In this document: piece by piece, positions 26,527 to 35,152 of the stretch | Position numbering within the stretch: position 1 is the stretch's first letter | Layout of the letters: each line of letters opens with the position of its first letter | Assembly (NCBI GenBank): GCA_963702935.1 | Contig: OY969772.1 | Location: forward strand, 3,348,001 to 3,412,000 | DNA length: 64,000 bases | From: DAOTWA01 sp963702935 | GTDB taxonomy: Bacteria; Chloroflexota; Anaerolineae; Anaerolineales; Anaerolineaceae | Direction of reading: 5' to 3' | Position numbers and translations under genes: made by a program | The notes under the pieces: model-generated | Told to the model about the DNA's origin: nothing | Databases searched by the model: none | The model's input: only the letters and a program-made list of their open reading frames with translations

Positions 26527-27753
26527 CCATCCGAGCCGACCCGCGATTTTTGATCAGAGATCCAGAAGTACGGTGACGTGAAGATTGAAGTCCTGTTTCA
26601 ACTGCGGCAACTGCACGGCGGTTTGCCCGCTTTCCACCGAAGAGGACAATTTTCCCCGCCGCATGATCCGCTACGCTCAGCTGGGCATGCGTGACGCGCT
26701 TGCTGAGCAGCAAAGAGCTTTGGATGTGCTACAACTGCGGCGAGTGCAGCCAGACCTGTCCTCGCCAGGCCGAGCCAGGAGATTTCATGGCGGCGGCCCG
26801 GCGTTACGCCATTGCCAGTTACGACCCCTGGGCCTGGCGAAGGTGCTGTACACATCGCCGGCTGTTGAGCGTCCTGGCGATGCTCGTCCTGGCCGTGCTC
26901 CTGGCGGGTTTCATTTACAGCCCGCATGGCATCCTGCCTGGCGGCTCGCTGCGCCTGTTCGATTTCATCCCGGTCAATGTGATCCACGACCTGGGCCTGG
27001 GTGTGATTGGCGATTGTGTTCCTGGCCGGGCTGGGGGGCACGCTCAACATGCTGCGCCACATCGACACGGGCCGGGTTCCCAAGGGCGTCCGGATGAACT
27101 GGCCGGCTGCCTTGTGGGAAGCGGTCGGCGTGCAGGCCTTGGGCCAGCACCGCTACCGCCAGGATTGCGAGGCGGACGCCGGCAAGCCGGCCTGGTACGT
27201 GCAAAGGTGGTTCATCCACGCTGCGACTATGTGGGGTTTCCTGGGCTTGTTGGCCGCCACGGCTTGGATTACACCCTGGGGCTGCTGGGGCTGAAGCCGA
27301 CCGGCACATGCGGTGCCCATCTGGTACCCGGTGCGTTTGTTGGGCACCATGGCCGGGCTTTTCCTGGTCTACGGGGTCTCCGCGCTGATCGTCAAGCGCC
27401 TGCGCAGGACGGATGACCTCCTTCAAGAGCTCCTCCCTCTCGGATTGGTCTTTCCTGGTCCTGATATGGCTGGCCGGCGTCAGCGGGTTTGCCCTGGAGC
27501 TTTCCTTATACCTGCCCCAGGCGCCCGTGTGGGCAATTGGGTGCTTTTTTTCCACGTCACCGTGGCAATGGAGCTGGTTCTGCTGACCCCCTTCACCAAG
27601 TTCGCCCACGCATTTTATCGCACCGTAGCGTTGTACGTCTTCGCGCTCAAGCCTTTGCCCGAGAAAGCTGCGGTAAGCGCCACCGGTCCGGATAGTGCAA
27701 GTATTCCTGGCGGGGCACGTGTCTCGCCGGGAGGATGTAATAAAAAAACCTAA
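26523..27753 (+). CDS. QmoC-like HdrC-HdrE fusion (4Fe-4S plus membrane b-type domain), heavily frameshifted
   Basis: Joined across frames, the N-terminus has two 4Fe-4S motifs, CFNCGNCTAVCPLS and CYNCGECSQTCPRQA, as in HdrC. About six hydrophobic segments follow (for example LLSVLAMLVLAVLLAGFIY, FIHAATMWGFLGLLAATAW, WSFLVLIWLAGVSGFALEL, VTVAMELVLLTPFTKFAHAF), with His pairs that could bind heme as in HdrE/NarI. This is the QmoC layout: a quinone-reactive membrane subunit for the two HdrA proteins. At least seven frame changes are needed (about 26550, 26585, 26695, 27005, 27300, 27420, 27535), the densest in the window. Assembly error is favoured because motifs survive in every frame; real decay is not excluded. 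Confidence 0.7.
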
Positions 27754-27780
27754 CCCTATTTCCAAAAAGGAGAAATTTCG

Positions 27781-28144
27781 ATGAGTGAAAAAATGGTCGT
27801 CGTGTGCAATCACAGTGAGCCGGGCAGCGTCATGCCTTCGCTGATCTTCGCCTCTTCAGGGGTTGCGCTGGATTACGAAGTGCACATGTTCTTCTGCCCG
27901 GGCGGAGCCCAGGCCCTGCTCAAAGGGGAGCTGGAGAAGATCGGCACAGCCCAAGGGCTTGCCCAATCCCGTGGATCTCTTCAACACCATTCTGAACCAG
28001 GGCGGCAAAATCGTCCTGTGCGAGCTGGCCCTGGAAAACAAGGGCATCGACCCCAAGGACGTGCGCGACGAGCGCATCCTGATCCAGAAAGTCCCCCCCT
28101 TCCTGATGGATGCGGAAGGGGCCCAGATGACCTTTACCTTCTAA
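27781..28144 (+). CDS. DsrE-family sulfur-relay protein, frameshifted
   Basis: About 120 residues of the DsrE/DsrF-like fold: KMVVVCNHSEPGSVMPSLIF, GVALDYEVHMFFCPGGAQAL, then after a frame change near 27955, VDLFNTILNQGGKIVLCELA and LENKGIDPKDV. Two Cys (in MFFCPGG and VLCELA) are candidates for persulfide carriage. Last gene of the TusA-Hdr cluster on this strand, with a terminator hairpin downstream. Likely exchanges sulfur with TusA; direction of flow is unknown. Confidence 0.82.
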
Positions 28145-28177
28145 GCCTTGCGGGAAGCAATGCTCTAGGAATATTTG

Positions 28178-28209
28178 GGGCGGGCCGGGCGTCAATCCCT
28201 GGCCCGCCC
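28178..28209. terminator. Hairpin between convergent dsrE-like and lysR genes
   Basis: GGGCGGGCC (28178-28186) pairs with GGCCCGCCC (28201-28209) over a 14-base loop. No long U tract, but the position between convergent genes supports a terminator. Confidence 0.6.
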
Positions 28210-28222
28210 GCGATATCCCTTT

Positions 28223-29146
28223 TTAGGTTTCGGGCATTCTCAATAAATCGGCGTTCGACGGATCGTGAATGAACCCCCAGAAAACTTCCTGGGCCCGGTT
28301 GCGGTTTTCGATCTCTCTTCGTACCATGTAGATCTTGCGCCGCAGGCTCAGGTCTGCCACGGGCACTTCCACCACCCTTCCGTGTTCCAGGGCGCAGGCG
28401 GCCGCAAACCGGGAAACGAAGGATACGCCAAAGCCGGCGGCTACGGTCTCCACGATGGCTTCGGCATTGCCCACTTCGAGGAAGACGTTCAGATCCTCCA
28501 GGGAGATATCGTGCTTGGCCAGCTCCGCCAGCATCACCTGGCGTGTGCCCGACGTAGCTTCTCTGACGATGAACGGCTCGCGCAGTAAATCGGCGGGGTC
28601 GATGATCTTGCGCAGGGACCAGGGGTGGGTGGCCGGAGCGATCAAAACGATGTGGTCTTCGAAGAATCCCTGGCATTCGAAGCCATCCCCGCAGGTCTCC
28701 CGGCTGATTACTCCCAGGTTGGCTTCTTCTTCCAACAATCGCGGAATGACGTTTTCCTGCGTGCAGGAAAGAATGTTGATCTTGACTCCCGGATACTGGT
28801 TGTGAAAACGGGCGGCCAACTGGGGAAGCAAGTACTTGCCGGTCGTGGTGCTGCACGCGATCCGCAGAGAACCGGTGACCTTGTTTTGCAGCGAAGCCAC
28901 CATTTCGTGCAATTCATTGGATTCGCGCACCAGCTTGCGCGCCCACGGCACCAACAACTGTCCGGCTTCGGTCAATCGCAATCCAAAGTTGGAGCGCTCG
29001 AACAGCGTAACGCCCAGGTCCTGCTCGAGCATCTGCATGTGATGGCTGACGGTCGGTTGGGTGAGGTGGAGGTGCTTGGCTGCTTCGGAAAAGCTCAGAC
29101 TGTCGGCCGCGTAGAGAAAGATTTCGAGCCGGGATAGATCGATCAT
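28223..29146 (-). CDS. LysR-family transcriptional regulator
   Basis: 307 residues. The N-terminal winged helix (LEIFLYAADSLSFSEAAKHL, LTQPTVSHHMQMLEQDLG, LFERSNFGLRLTEAGQ) is standard for LysR, and the C-terminal periplasmic-binding-like domain (GSLRIACSTTTGKYLLPQLA) resembles CysB/CysL and related members. ATG 29146 overlaps by 4 bp the end of the upstream response-regulator gene, suggesting one transcript. Its convergent neighbour is the sulfur/Hdr cluster, but target genes are not evident. Confidence 0.9.
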   Translation of the reverse strand: MIDLSRLEIFLYAADSLSFSEAAKHLHLTQPTVSHHMQMLEQDLGVTLFERSNFGLRLTEAGQLLVPWARKLVRESNELHEMVASLQNKVTGSLRIACSTTTGKYLLPQLAARFHNQYPGVKINILSCTQENVIPRLLEEEANLGVISRETCGDGFECQGFFEDHIVLIAPATHPWSLRKIIDPADLLREPFIVREATSGTRQVMLAELAKHDISLEDLNVFLEVGNAEAIVETVAAGFGVSFVSRFAAACALEHGRVVEVPVADLSLRRKIYMVRREIENRNRAQEVFWGFIHDPSNADLLRMPET

Positions 29147-29817
29147 AAGATGCCTGATTCCTTGGCTCTCAAGGCCGCCTGGGTGCGATCTTGCACCCCC
29201 AGCTTCTGGAGCACTGTGGTTACGTAATTTTTCACCGTTCCCTCGGTGAGGCTCAGGCGCACGGCGATTTCTTTGTTGGTCAGTCCTTTGGCGATCCAGC
29301 CCAGGATTTCTTGCTCGCGCAGCGTCAACGGCTCGGGCAGCACGGTCGGCTTCAGGGGAGACTGCGGCGCCAGGCGGGTAAACTCGGCCAGGACTTTGCG
29401 CGCCACGGACGGCTCGATCAGCGCGCCGCCGGCGGCCACCTTGCGGATTGCCTCGGCCAGCTCCTGGCCTGAGACGTCTTTCAGTAAATAGCCCAGCGCC
29501 CCCGCCCGCAGCCCGTCGAAAATGGAGGCTTCGTCGTCGAAGGTGGTTAGAATAACGATCTTGGCCTCCGGCCGGCGCCCCATGATCCGGCGCGTGGCTT
29601 CCACGCCGTCCATCCCCGGCATGCGAATGTCCATCAAGACCACGTCCGGACGCAGGCTCTCGTAGAGGTCCACGGCCCCCTGTCCATCCTCGGCCTCCCC
29701 GATGACTTCCATGCCTTCCTCAAGCTCCAACAGGGTACGCAGGCCGTCGCGCATCAGGCGCTGATCGTCCACCAGAAGGATACGAATGGGTGAGGGAGCG
29801 GATAGGTTCTCATCCAT
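29143..29817 (-). CDS. NarL/LuxR-type response regulator
   Basis: 224 residues. Receiver domain with acidic pair VDDQ near residue 18 and phospho-acceptor Asp63 in VVLMDIRMPG, followed by a LuxR-type helix-turn-helix (LTLREQEILGWIAKGLTNKE, LSLTEGTVKNYV). The frame extends 37 codons upstream into the kinase gene, but ATG 29817 (MDENLSAPS) overlaps the kinase stop by 8 bp and is the natural start. Paired with that kinase. Confidence 0.9.
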   Translation of the reverse strand: MDENLSAPSPIRILLVDDQRLMRDGLRTLLELEEGMEVIGEAEDGQGAVDLYESLRPDVVLMDIRMPGMDGVEATRRIMGRRPEAKIVILTTFDDEASIFDGLRAGALGYLLKDVSGQELAEAIRKVAAGGALIEPSVARKVLAEFTRLAPQSPLKPTVLPEPLTLREQEILGWIAKGLTNKEIAVRLSLTEGTVKNYVTTVLQKLGVQDRTQAALRAKESGIL

Positions 29818-31000
29818 TTTGAGCATTCTCGGAGATGGGTAAGCGGAAGGTGATCTGCGTGCCGCCGCCGGGGCGGGAGTCGACGGAGAAATCGCCGTCC
29901 AGCAAGGAAGATCTTTCCTTGAGGCCAATCAAACCGAAACCGTCCTTTTGCCCCTCAGGCAAAATTCCAACGCCGTTGTCGCTGACCAGGAGCGTCACCT
30001 GTCCTTCCTCCCGGCTCAACTGGAGCCAGGCCTCGCTGGCTTTGGCGTGGCGGGTGATATTCGTCAGCCCTTCCTGGGCGGCCCGGTAGAAAGCCTGCCG
30101 GTAGGGGCTGGACAGGGCCGGCGTACATTCCTCCAGGCTCAAGTGGATGTGGATGCCGGTGGCCTCCTCAACCTGGCTGGCCAGTCTCGATAGCGCTTGT
30201 TGCAGGGGCAGGTCTTCGTCCACGTTGGCGCGAAACATGGCCACCGTACGGCGCAGCTCTCCCAGGCCCTCACGTACCTGCTCACGGGCGGTAGCCAGGA
30301 TGCGCTCCGCCCGCTCAGGGTCGGCATGGATCAGGCGCTGGGCGCCTTCCAGTTGGACGGAGGCGATGGTCAGGCGGTGGCCGATATTATCGTGCATCTC
30401 GCGGGCCATGCGGCTGCGCTCCTGCACAATGGCAAGCTCCTCTACCCGCTCTGCGTATTCCCGGAGCTGCTGATGGGCTTGCTGAAGCTCGGCCAGGAGC
30501 TGCTCGCTGCGCTGGCGATCACGCTCCGACTGCATCATGGCCCAGCCGAAGACCCCGAAGAAGCCGTAACCGGCGGCATAAGGCACCAGGATGAGCAGGC
30601 CATCCAGACCATCGACGATGTAAAAGGCAACCCCCGTGATGAGGGTGAAGACGCCAATCCAGGACAGGCCCACCGGCAAGGAGAAGGTCACCATGGCCTG
30701 GGCCCCTAAGATAAAGAATAATATGGGGAAAACGGTCCACCCGGCGCTCATGAACAATAATCTACACACGATGGCGGTAAGCGCCGTCAAACGAACGTAC
30801 TCGAAGAGCACCCGGTGGGATTTGGAATGAGGGAGAAGGAAAATGATCGCAAAGCCGACCAGCAAAACTATTCCGACGAGGCGCTGGTGGATCTCCAGCA
30901 TATCCATCACGCCGGAAATCGACACGCCAATTAAAGCGAGGATGGCCGGAATTTCCAAGTACCTGTGTTTCTTGTACGGGCGAAGCTGCATAAATATCAT
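29810..31000 (-). CDS. Sensor histidine kinase, NarX/DesK-type (HisKA_3)
   Basis: 396 residues. About six hydrophobic segments in residues 15-150, a coiled-coil stretch (ERDRQRSEQLLAELQQAHQQ), then the HisKA_3 dimerisation box MAREMHDNIGHRL with His203, and the ATPase domain with NITRHAKASEAW, DNGVGI and GFGLIGLKER. No periplasmic sensing domain, so a membrane-embedded signal is likely. ATG 31000 follows GAGG; MQL at codon 4 is an alternative start. Signals to the overlapping response regulator gene; LysR is third in the transcript. Confidence 0.9.
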   Translation of the reverse strand: MIFMQLRPYKKHRYLEIPAILALIGVSISGVMDMLEIHQRLVGIVLLVGFAIIFLLPHSKSHRVLFEYVRLTALTAIVCRLLFMSAGWTVFPILFFILGAQAMVTFSLPVGLSWIGVFTLITGVAFYIVDGLDGLLILVPYAAGYGFFGVFGWAMMQSERDRQRSEQLLAELQQAHQQLREYAERVEELAIVQERSRMAREMHDNIGHRLTIASVQLEGAQRLIHADPERAERILATAREQVREGLGELRRTVAMFRANVDEDLPLQQALSRLASQVEEATGIHIHLSLEECTPALSSPYRQAFYRAAQEGLTNITRHAKASEAWLQLSREEGQVTLLVSDNGVGILPEGQKDGFGLIGLKERSSLLDGDFSVDSRPGGGTQITFRLPISENAQNG

Positions 31001-31100
31001 TTTACCTCAATCCAGGAAAGTTCAGACTTCCCGCGCCGCTACGCATTCCCTGCCCACCCACCCTACTATTCCTAATCCTTCTACCTCACCCACCCCCAAC

Positions 31101-31131
31101 CCTTCCCGCTCCGTTTTACGGAGAGGGAAGG
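31101..31131. terminator. Hairpin downstream of the ABC-2 permease gene
   Basis: CCTTCCC (31101-31107) and CTCCG (31109-31113) pair with CGGAG (31119-31123) and GGGAAGG (31125-31131). It lies in the 174-bp gap between the end of the minus-strand permease gene and the kinase start. Terminator function is likely but no U tract is seen. Confidence 0.5.
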
Positions 31132-31174
31132 GCGTAAGACGCTTGCCTGACGGAGAATTTTTGGAACTCACGCG

Positions 31175-32455
31175 CTAATCAAAGCGGAAGCGCCAGACGG
31201 CGAGTCCCCAGAAGACGACGGCGAAGCCGAGCAGCACGCCGACCGAGGGCAGCACTGCGCTTATTCCCAGCCCGCGCACGATTACGTCTTGAAATCCGGT
31301 CAGCGCCCAGGCGTGCGGCGTGATGAGCGCAACGGTCTGCATGAAACGCGGCATGACGTAGACCGGCACCATCATCCCGCCGGCGACCGATAGGAGCACG
31401 GCCAGGAGCGTGCTCAGGCTGGATACCTGCTCGATGGTCTTGCCCAGCGTGGTGATCAACAGCCCCAGCCCGGTGGCGGCGGCGGCGCAGGCCAGCGAAA
31501 GCAGCGCCAGGGCGAATGGGGCGTGCCCCAGGCCAATGTGGAAGACCAGCACGCCCACACTGAACATGAGCGCGATCTGCGCCAGGTTGACCAGGTAGTA
31601 AGGGAGCAGCTTGCCGATCAGCAGAACCGAGCGATGTAGCGGAGCCGCCTGGAGGCGTTGGAAAGTGCCGTCGTTCTTCTCCCGGAAGATGCCGGTGGCG
31701 ATGGTCTGCATGATGAAGAAGACCCCGTAAATGGTGTATGCGGGCACGTTCTGTTCCGCTGAAGAGGGCCTCTTTACGGCCTGGTATTTCGCCGGCGACA
31801 CGACTTCGTAAGCGACGCCCGAATTGGCGCTGGCCGAGTCTTGCGCTCCGGCGGCAAACTGGTCGATGAATTGGTTGCCGATGGCCTGGATGATGGCGGC
31901 CTGGTTGGGGGGCGCCTGAGCTTCCATCTGCGCGAAGCCTGAAGCGGTGCGCAGGGAGGTTTGCGCCAGTGACGCTTCGCGCTCGACGTATCCTTCCACC
32001 ATGCCGCGGGTGGGGTCGAGAAGCTGGCTGCCAACCGTGGGGTCGCTGATGAACGTCACCGTGGATTTACCCGCCTGCGGGTCGGTCGCCGCCTGTTGGA
32101 TCTGCGCCGAAAAATCGGCTGGGAACACCAGCGCGAGCGAATACTTGCCGGCGGTGATCAGGTCGTCTGCCTCGGCGCGGGTGAGCGGCAATCCATCTTG
32201 CTGGTCGACGAGCTTCAGGCCGCTGACACCCCCCAGGTCGGCCAGGACTTTCCCGGCCAGGTCGCCGCTGTCCTGGTTGACGACTAACAGGTAAACCGGG
32301 TTATTGCTGCTGCCCGAGTCGAACACGCCTTGCAGGGTGGTGGTCATCACCAGGATGAAGGCTATCGGGAGCAGGAATAAGCCGACCAGCGCTCCCCGGT
32401 CGTGGGCCAACACCTTGAGCTCTTTAACGGTAATTGCAAAGATCTGGTGGATCAT
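31175..32455 (-). CDS. ABC-2-type exporter permease
   Basis: 426 residues. One N-terminal membrane segment (ALVGLFLLPIAFILVMTTTL), a large extracytoplasmic domain of about 200 residues, then five hydrophobic segments near the C-terminus (for example LVNLAQIALMFSVGVLVFHI and TLLAVLLSVAGGMMVPVYVM). This is the YhgE/DrrB-like layout for drug or lipid efflux. The ATPase gene begins upstream on the same strand with an 18-bp gap. Substrate not predictable. Confidence 0.87.
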   Translation of the reverse strand: MIHQIFAITVKELKVLAHDRGALVGLFLLPIAFILVMTTTLQGVFDSGSSNNPVYLLVVNQDSGDLAGKVLADLGGVSGLKLVDQQDGLPLTRAEADDLITAGKYSLALVFPADFSAQIQQAATDPQAGKSTVTFISDPTVGSQLLDPTRGMVEGYVEREASLAQTSLRTASGFAQMEAQAPPNQAAIIQAIGNQFIDQFAAGAQDSASANSGVAYEVVSPAKYQAVKRPSSAEQNVPAYTIYGVFFIMQTIATGIFREKNDGTFQRLQAAPLHRSVLLIGKLLPYYLVNLAQIALMFSVGVLVFHIGLGHAPFALALLSLACAAAATGLGLLITTLGKTIEQVSSLSTLLAVLLSVAGGMMVPVYVMPRFMQTVALITPHAWALTGFQDVIVRGLGISAVLPSVGVLLGFAVVFWGLAVWRFRFD

Positions 32456-32473
32456 GGTTTTCTCCTTGAAGCG

Positions 32474-33416
32474 CTAATCGCGCAAACTTTTTCCGGTCAG
32501 GCTCAGGAACACGGTTTCGAGATTCGCGTCCAGGATCTCCAGGGAGGTCACCCGGGCATCCAGCCGGTTGGTGATCGCCAAAACCTGGACCAGGGTTTCC
32601 TGGGTGCTGCGAGATTGAATGTCCAGGCGATGGTCGTGCTGGGCAACCGACTTTACCGAGGCCAATTGCTGAGATTGGGATTGCACCTGGCCGATGAGCC
32701 CATCGGCGATCCCCATGCGGATCATTCCCTTTCCCAGGCTGCGGAATCAGGTTGGCGGGCGTGTCCAGGGCGATGATTTGCCCGTGGTCGATGATGGCTA
32801 CCCGCTGGCACAGCCGTTCGGCCTCTTCCATGTAGTGGGTGGTGTAGAGGATGGTCACCCCTTCCCGGTTGAGCGCCTCGATGCTCTCGAAGATCGCATT
32901 GCGGCTCTGGGGGTCCACTCCGACGGTGGGCTCGTCCAGGAAAAGGATATCCGGTTGGTGCAGCAGGCCGGCGGCCAGGTTGATCCGCCGCTTCATCCCC
33001 CCCGAATAGCTGTTCAAGGGCTCGTTGGCGCGGTCAGAAAGCTGCACTATTTCCAATACCCGGCTGACGTTCTGCTGGAGTGCTTTTCCGCGCAGGCCGT
33101 AGAGCTGGCCGAAGAAGATCAGGTTATCCCTGGCCGTGAGCGTCGGGTAGAGAGCCAGCTCCTGGGGCACGAAGCCCAGGCGGGCCTTGATGGCGTCCAG
33201 ATGGCCCTGGAGCTCGATCCCTTTCACCAGGATTTGCCCGCTGGTGGGGCGGGATAAGCCGACCAGCATCGAGATCGTCGTGCTCTTGCCCGCCCCGTTC
33301 GGTCCGAGCAGGCCAAAGATCTCTCCCTTTGCGATGGAGAATGAAATCCCCTTCACGGCCGGGTGTTCTCCATAGGATTTGTGAAGATCGCGAACAGTCA
33401 AAGCGTCTGCTTCCAT
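32474..33416 (-). CDS. ABC exporter ATP-binding protein, frameshifted
   Basis: About 313 residues once joined. Walker A GLLGPNGAGKSTTISMLVG, Q-loop GFVPQELALYPTLTA, signature YSGGMKRRINLAAGL, Walker B ILFLDEPTVGVDP and H-loop TTHYMEEAE. After ALDTPANLI the frame changes near 32735 and the C-terminal domain continues to LTGKSLRD. ATG 33416 (MEADALTVRDL) is used; 20 more codons upstream are open but non-conserved. Pairs with the ABC-2 permease. Resembles DrrA-type drug/daunorubicin exporters. Confidence 0.87.
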
Positions 33417-33602
33417 AGTTGTTTTCCTTCCAGAATGGTGGGTGTTACGGCTAAAGCATAGCCGAGGAAGGGTCACCTGCGCCAGTCCGGATGGTCACCT
33501 GCCGGTCACATGACGGTGCCGCCGGGAAGCCTCGCGATTCTGTAAAGCGGCCGAAGCATAAACATTAACGGGATCTTAACTTTCCCTTTTTCGCAAAATC
33601 CA

Positions 33603-33637
33603 TATAATTACCGTAACTCTCAGGGTTTCTGAGAGTT
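33603..33637 (+). promoter_or_regulatory. Promoter -10 and leader hairpin ahead of the MFS gene
   Basis: TATAAT at 33603-33608 with a weak TTTCCC 16 bases upstream. It is followed at once by a perfect 9-bp hairpin AACTCTCAG/CTGAGAGTT (33615-33637) and a T-rich run, so an attenuator-like leader or an unrelated terminator are both possible. ATG of the MFS gene is at 33675. Confidence 0.4.
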
Positions 33638-33674
33638 TTCCTTATGAAAACTTTCTACGAAACGGAGAGAAAAG

Positions 33675-35086
33675 ATGGCAACCGCAACCAGCCTGCCGAT
33701 GGTCAATGACAAACGAGAAATCTTTGGTTGGGCCATGTACGACTGGGCCAACTCAGCTTTCAGCACGACGGTGGCGACGGTTTTCCTGGGACCTTACGTA
33801 GCCAACCTGGCCGCCGAAGCGGGCAAAGCCTTTCCCGATGGCATGGCGCGTCTGGCCGGAATTCCCATCGCTCCCGATTCTTTCTTCCCTTATTGCATCT
33901 CCTTCTCGGTGGGCATGCAGGTGCTCTTTCTGCCCATCCTGGGCGCCATTGCCGATTATTCGCACCGGCGCAAACAGATGATGCAGCTCTTCGCCACGAT
34001 CGGCGCCGTCATGACCATCCTGATGTTCCTGATCTCCGCTTCGGTGTGGTGGCTGGGGGGCCTGCTCTTCATCCTGGCCAACCTGGCTTTCGGCGCGTCG
34101 ATCGTCTTTTACAACTCTTACCTTCCGGATATCGCCAGCGAAGACCAGCGTGACCGCGTGTCTTCCTACGGCTGGGCCATGGGCTACCTGGGCGATGGGC
34201 TGCTGCTGGTGCTCAACCTGGCCTTTTACCTGCTGCGCGATAAGCTCGGCGTGCCCACCGACCTGGCCATCCGCATCAACCTGGCTTCCGCCGGCGTGTG
34301 GTGGCTGTCCTTCGCTTTTTTCACCTGGGTGCGCCTGCGTCCCCGCTACGCCTCCAAACGGCTCCCTAAAGGCGAGACCTACGCGCGCGTGGGCTTCCGG
34401 CAGCTTCTGGCCACGTTGAAGGAAATGCGCAACTTCCCCGAGACGCTCAAGTTCTTGCTGGCTTATTTTCTGTATAACGACGGCATCCAGACCGTCATTG
34501 CGGTTTCCTCCACGTTCGCGGCGGCGCCGCTGCTGCGTGGCGGCATTGGGCTGGATCAATCCACGCTGACCATCGTTATCCTGATGATCCAGTTCATGGC
34601 TTTTTGGGGCGCTCTTCTGGGGCAGGCTGGCCGGCCGGGTGGGCGCCAAGCGCTCCATCCTCATCAGCCTGGTGATCTGGGCGGTGGTGGTCATCTACGC
34701 CTTCGGCGGGCTGAAGGGAGACAGCCGCGTGGTGGAATTCTTCATCCTGGGCGCGTGCATCGCCCTGGTGCTGGGAGGCTCGCAGGCCATCAGCCGCAGC
34801 CTGTACGCCCAGATCATCCCTTCCGGCAAGCAGGCGGAGTATTACTCCTTTTATGAGATCAGCGAGCGCGGCACCTCCTGGATCGGCCCACTGCTCTTCG
34901 GCGCTGATGAACCAGATCTTCGGCAGCCTGCGCCCGGCCATCCTCTCGCTGATCTTCTTCTTCGTGTTCGGGCTGATCGTGCTGCCCTTCGTGAACGTCG
35001 ACAAGGCGGTTGCCGACGTCAAGAAGTTCGAGGAATCTCGTGCTCTCGGCGAAGCGTCCCCATCACCCTCTGAAAGCTCCCTATAA
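33675..35086 (+). CDS. MFS transporter, Atg22/UMF1-like, frameshifted
   Basis: About 470 residues and roughly 12 membrane segments when joined. The N-terminus REIFGWAMYDWANSAFSTT is the family hallmark, and FYNSYLPDIASEDQRDRVSS, GWAMGYLGDGLLLVL and GGSQAISRSLYAQIIPSGKQ agree. Frame changes fall near 34618 (FWGALL, then GRLAGRVGAKRSI) and near 34905 (GPLLFG, then ALMNQIFGSLRP). Bacterial members are proposed amino-acid or nutrient effluxers, but substrate is unknown. ATG has a GGAGAG site. A strong hairpin follows. Confidence 0.85.
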
Positions 35087-35097
35087 GATACAAAACT

Positions 35098-35134
35098 CCT
35101 CCCCCAAAATCGTGCTCTTCGATTTTGGGGGAGG
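35098..35134. terminator. Perfect 15-bp bidirectional terminator hairpin
   Basis: CCTCCCCCAAAATCG (35098-35112) pairs with CGATTTTGGGGGAGG (35120-35134) over a 7-base loop, between the convergent MFS and ABC-exporter genes. A near-identical hairpin occurs at 60921-60958. Confidence 0.85.
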
Positions 35135-35152
35135 TTGGTAGGGGGGGCGCCG

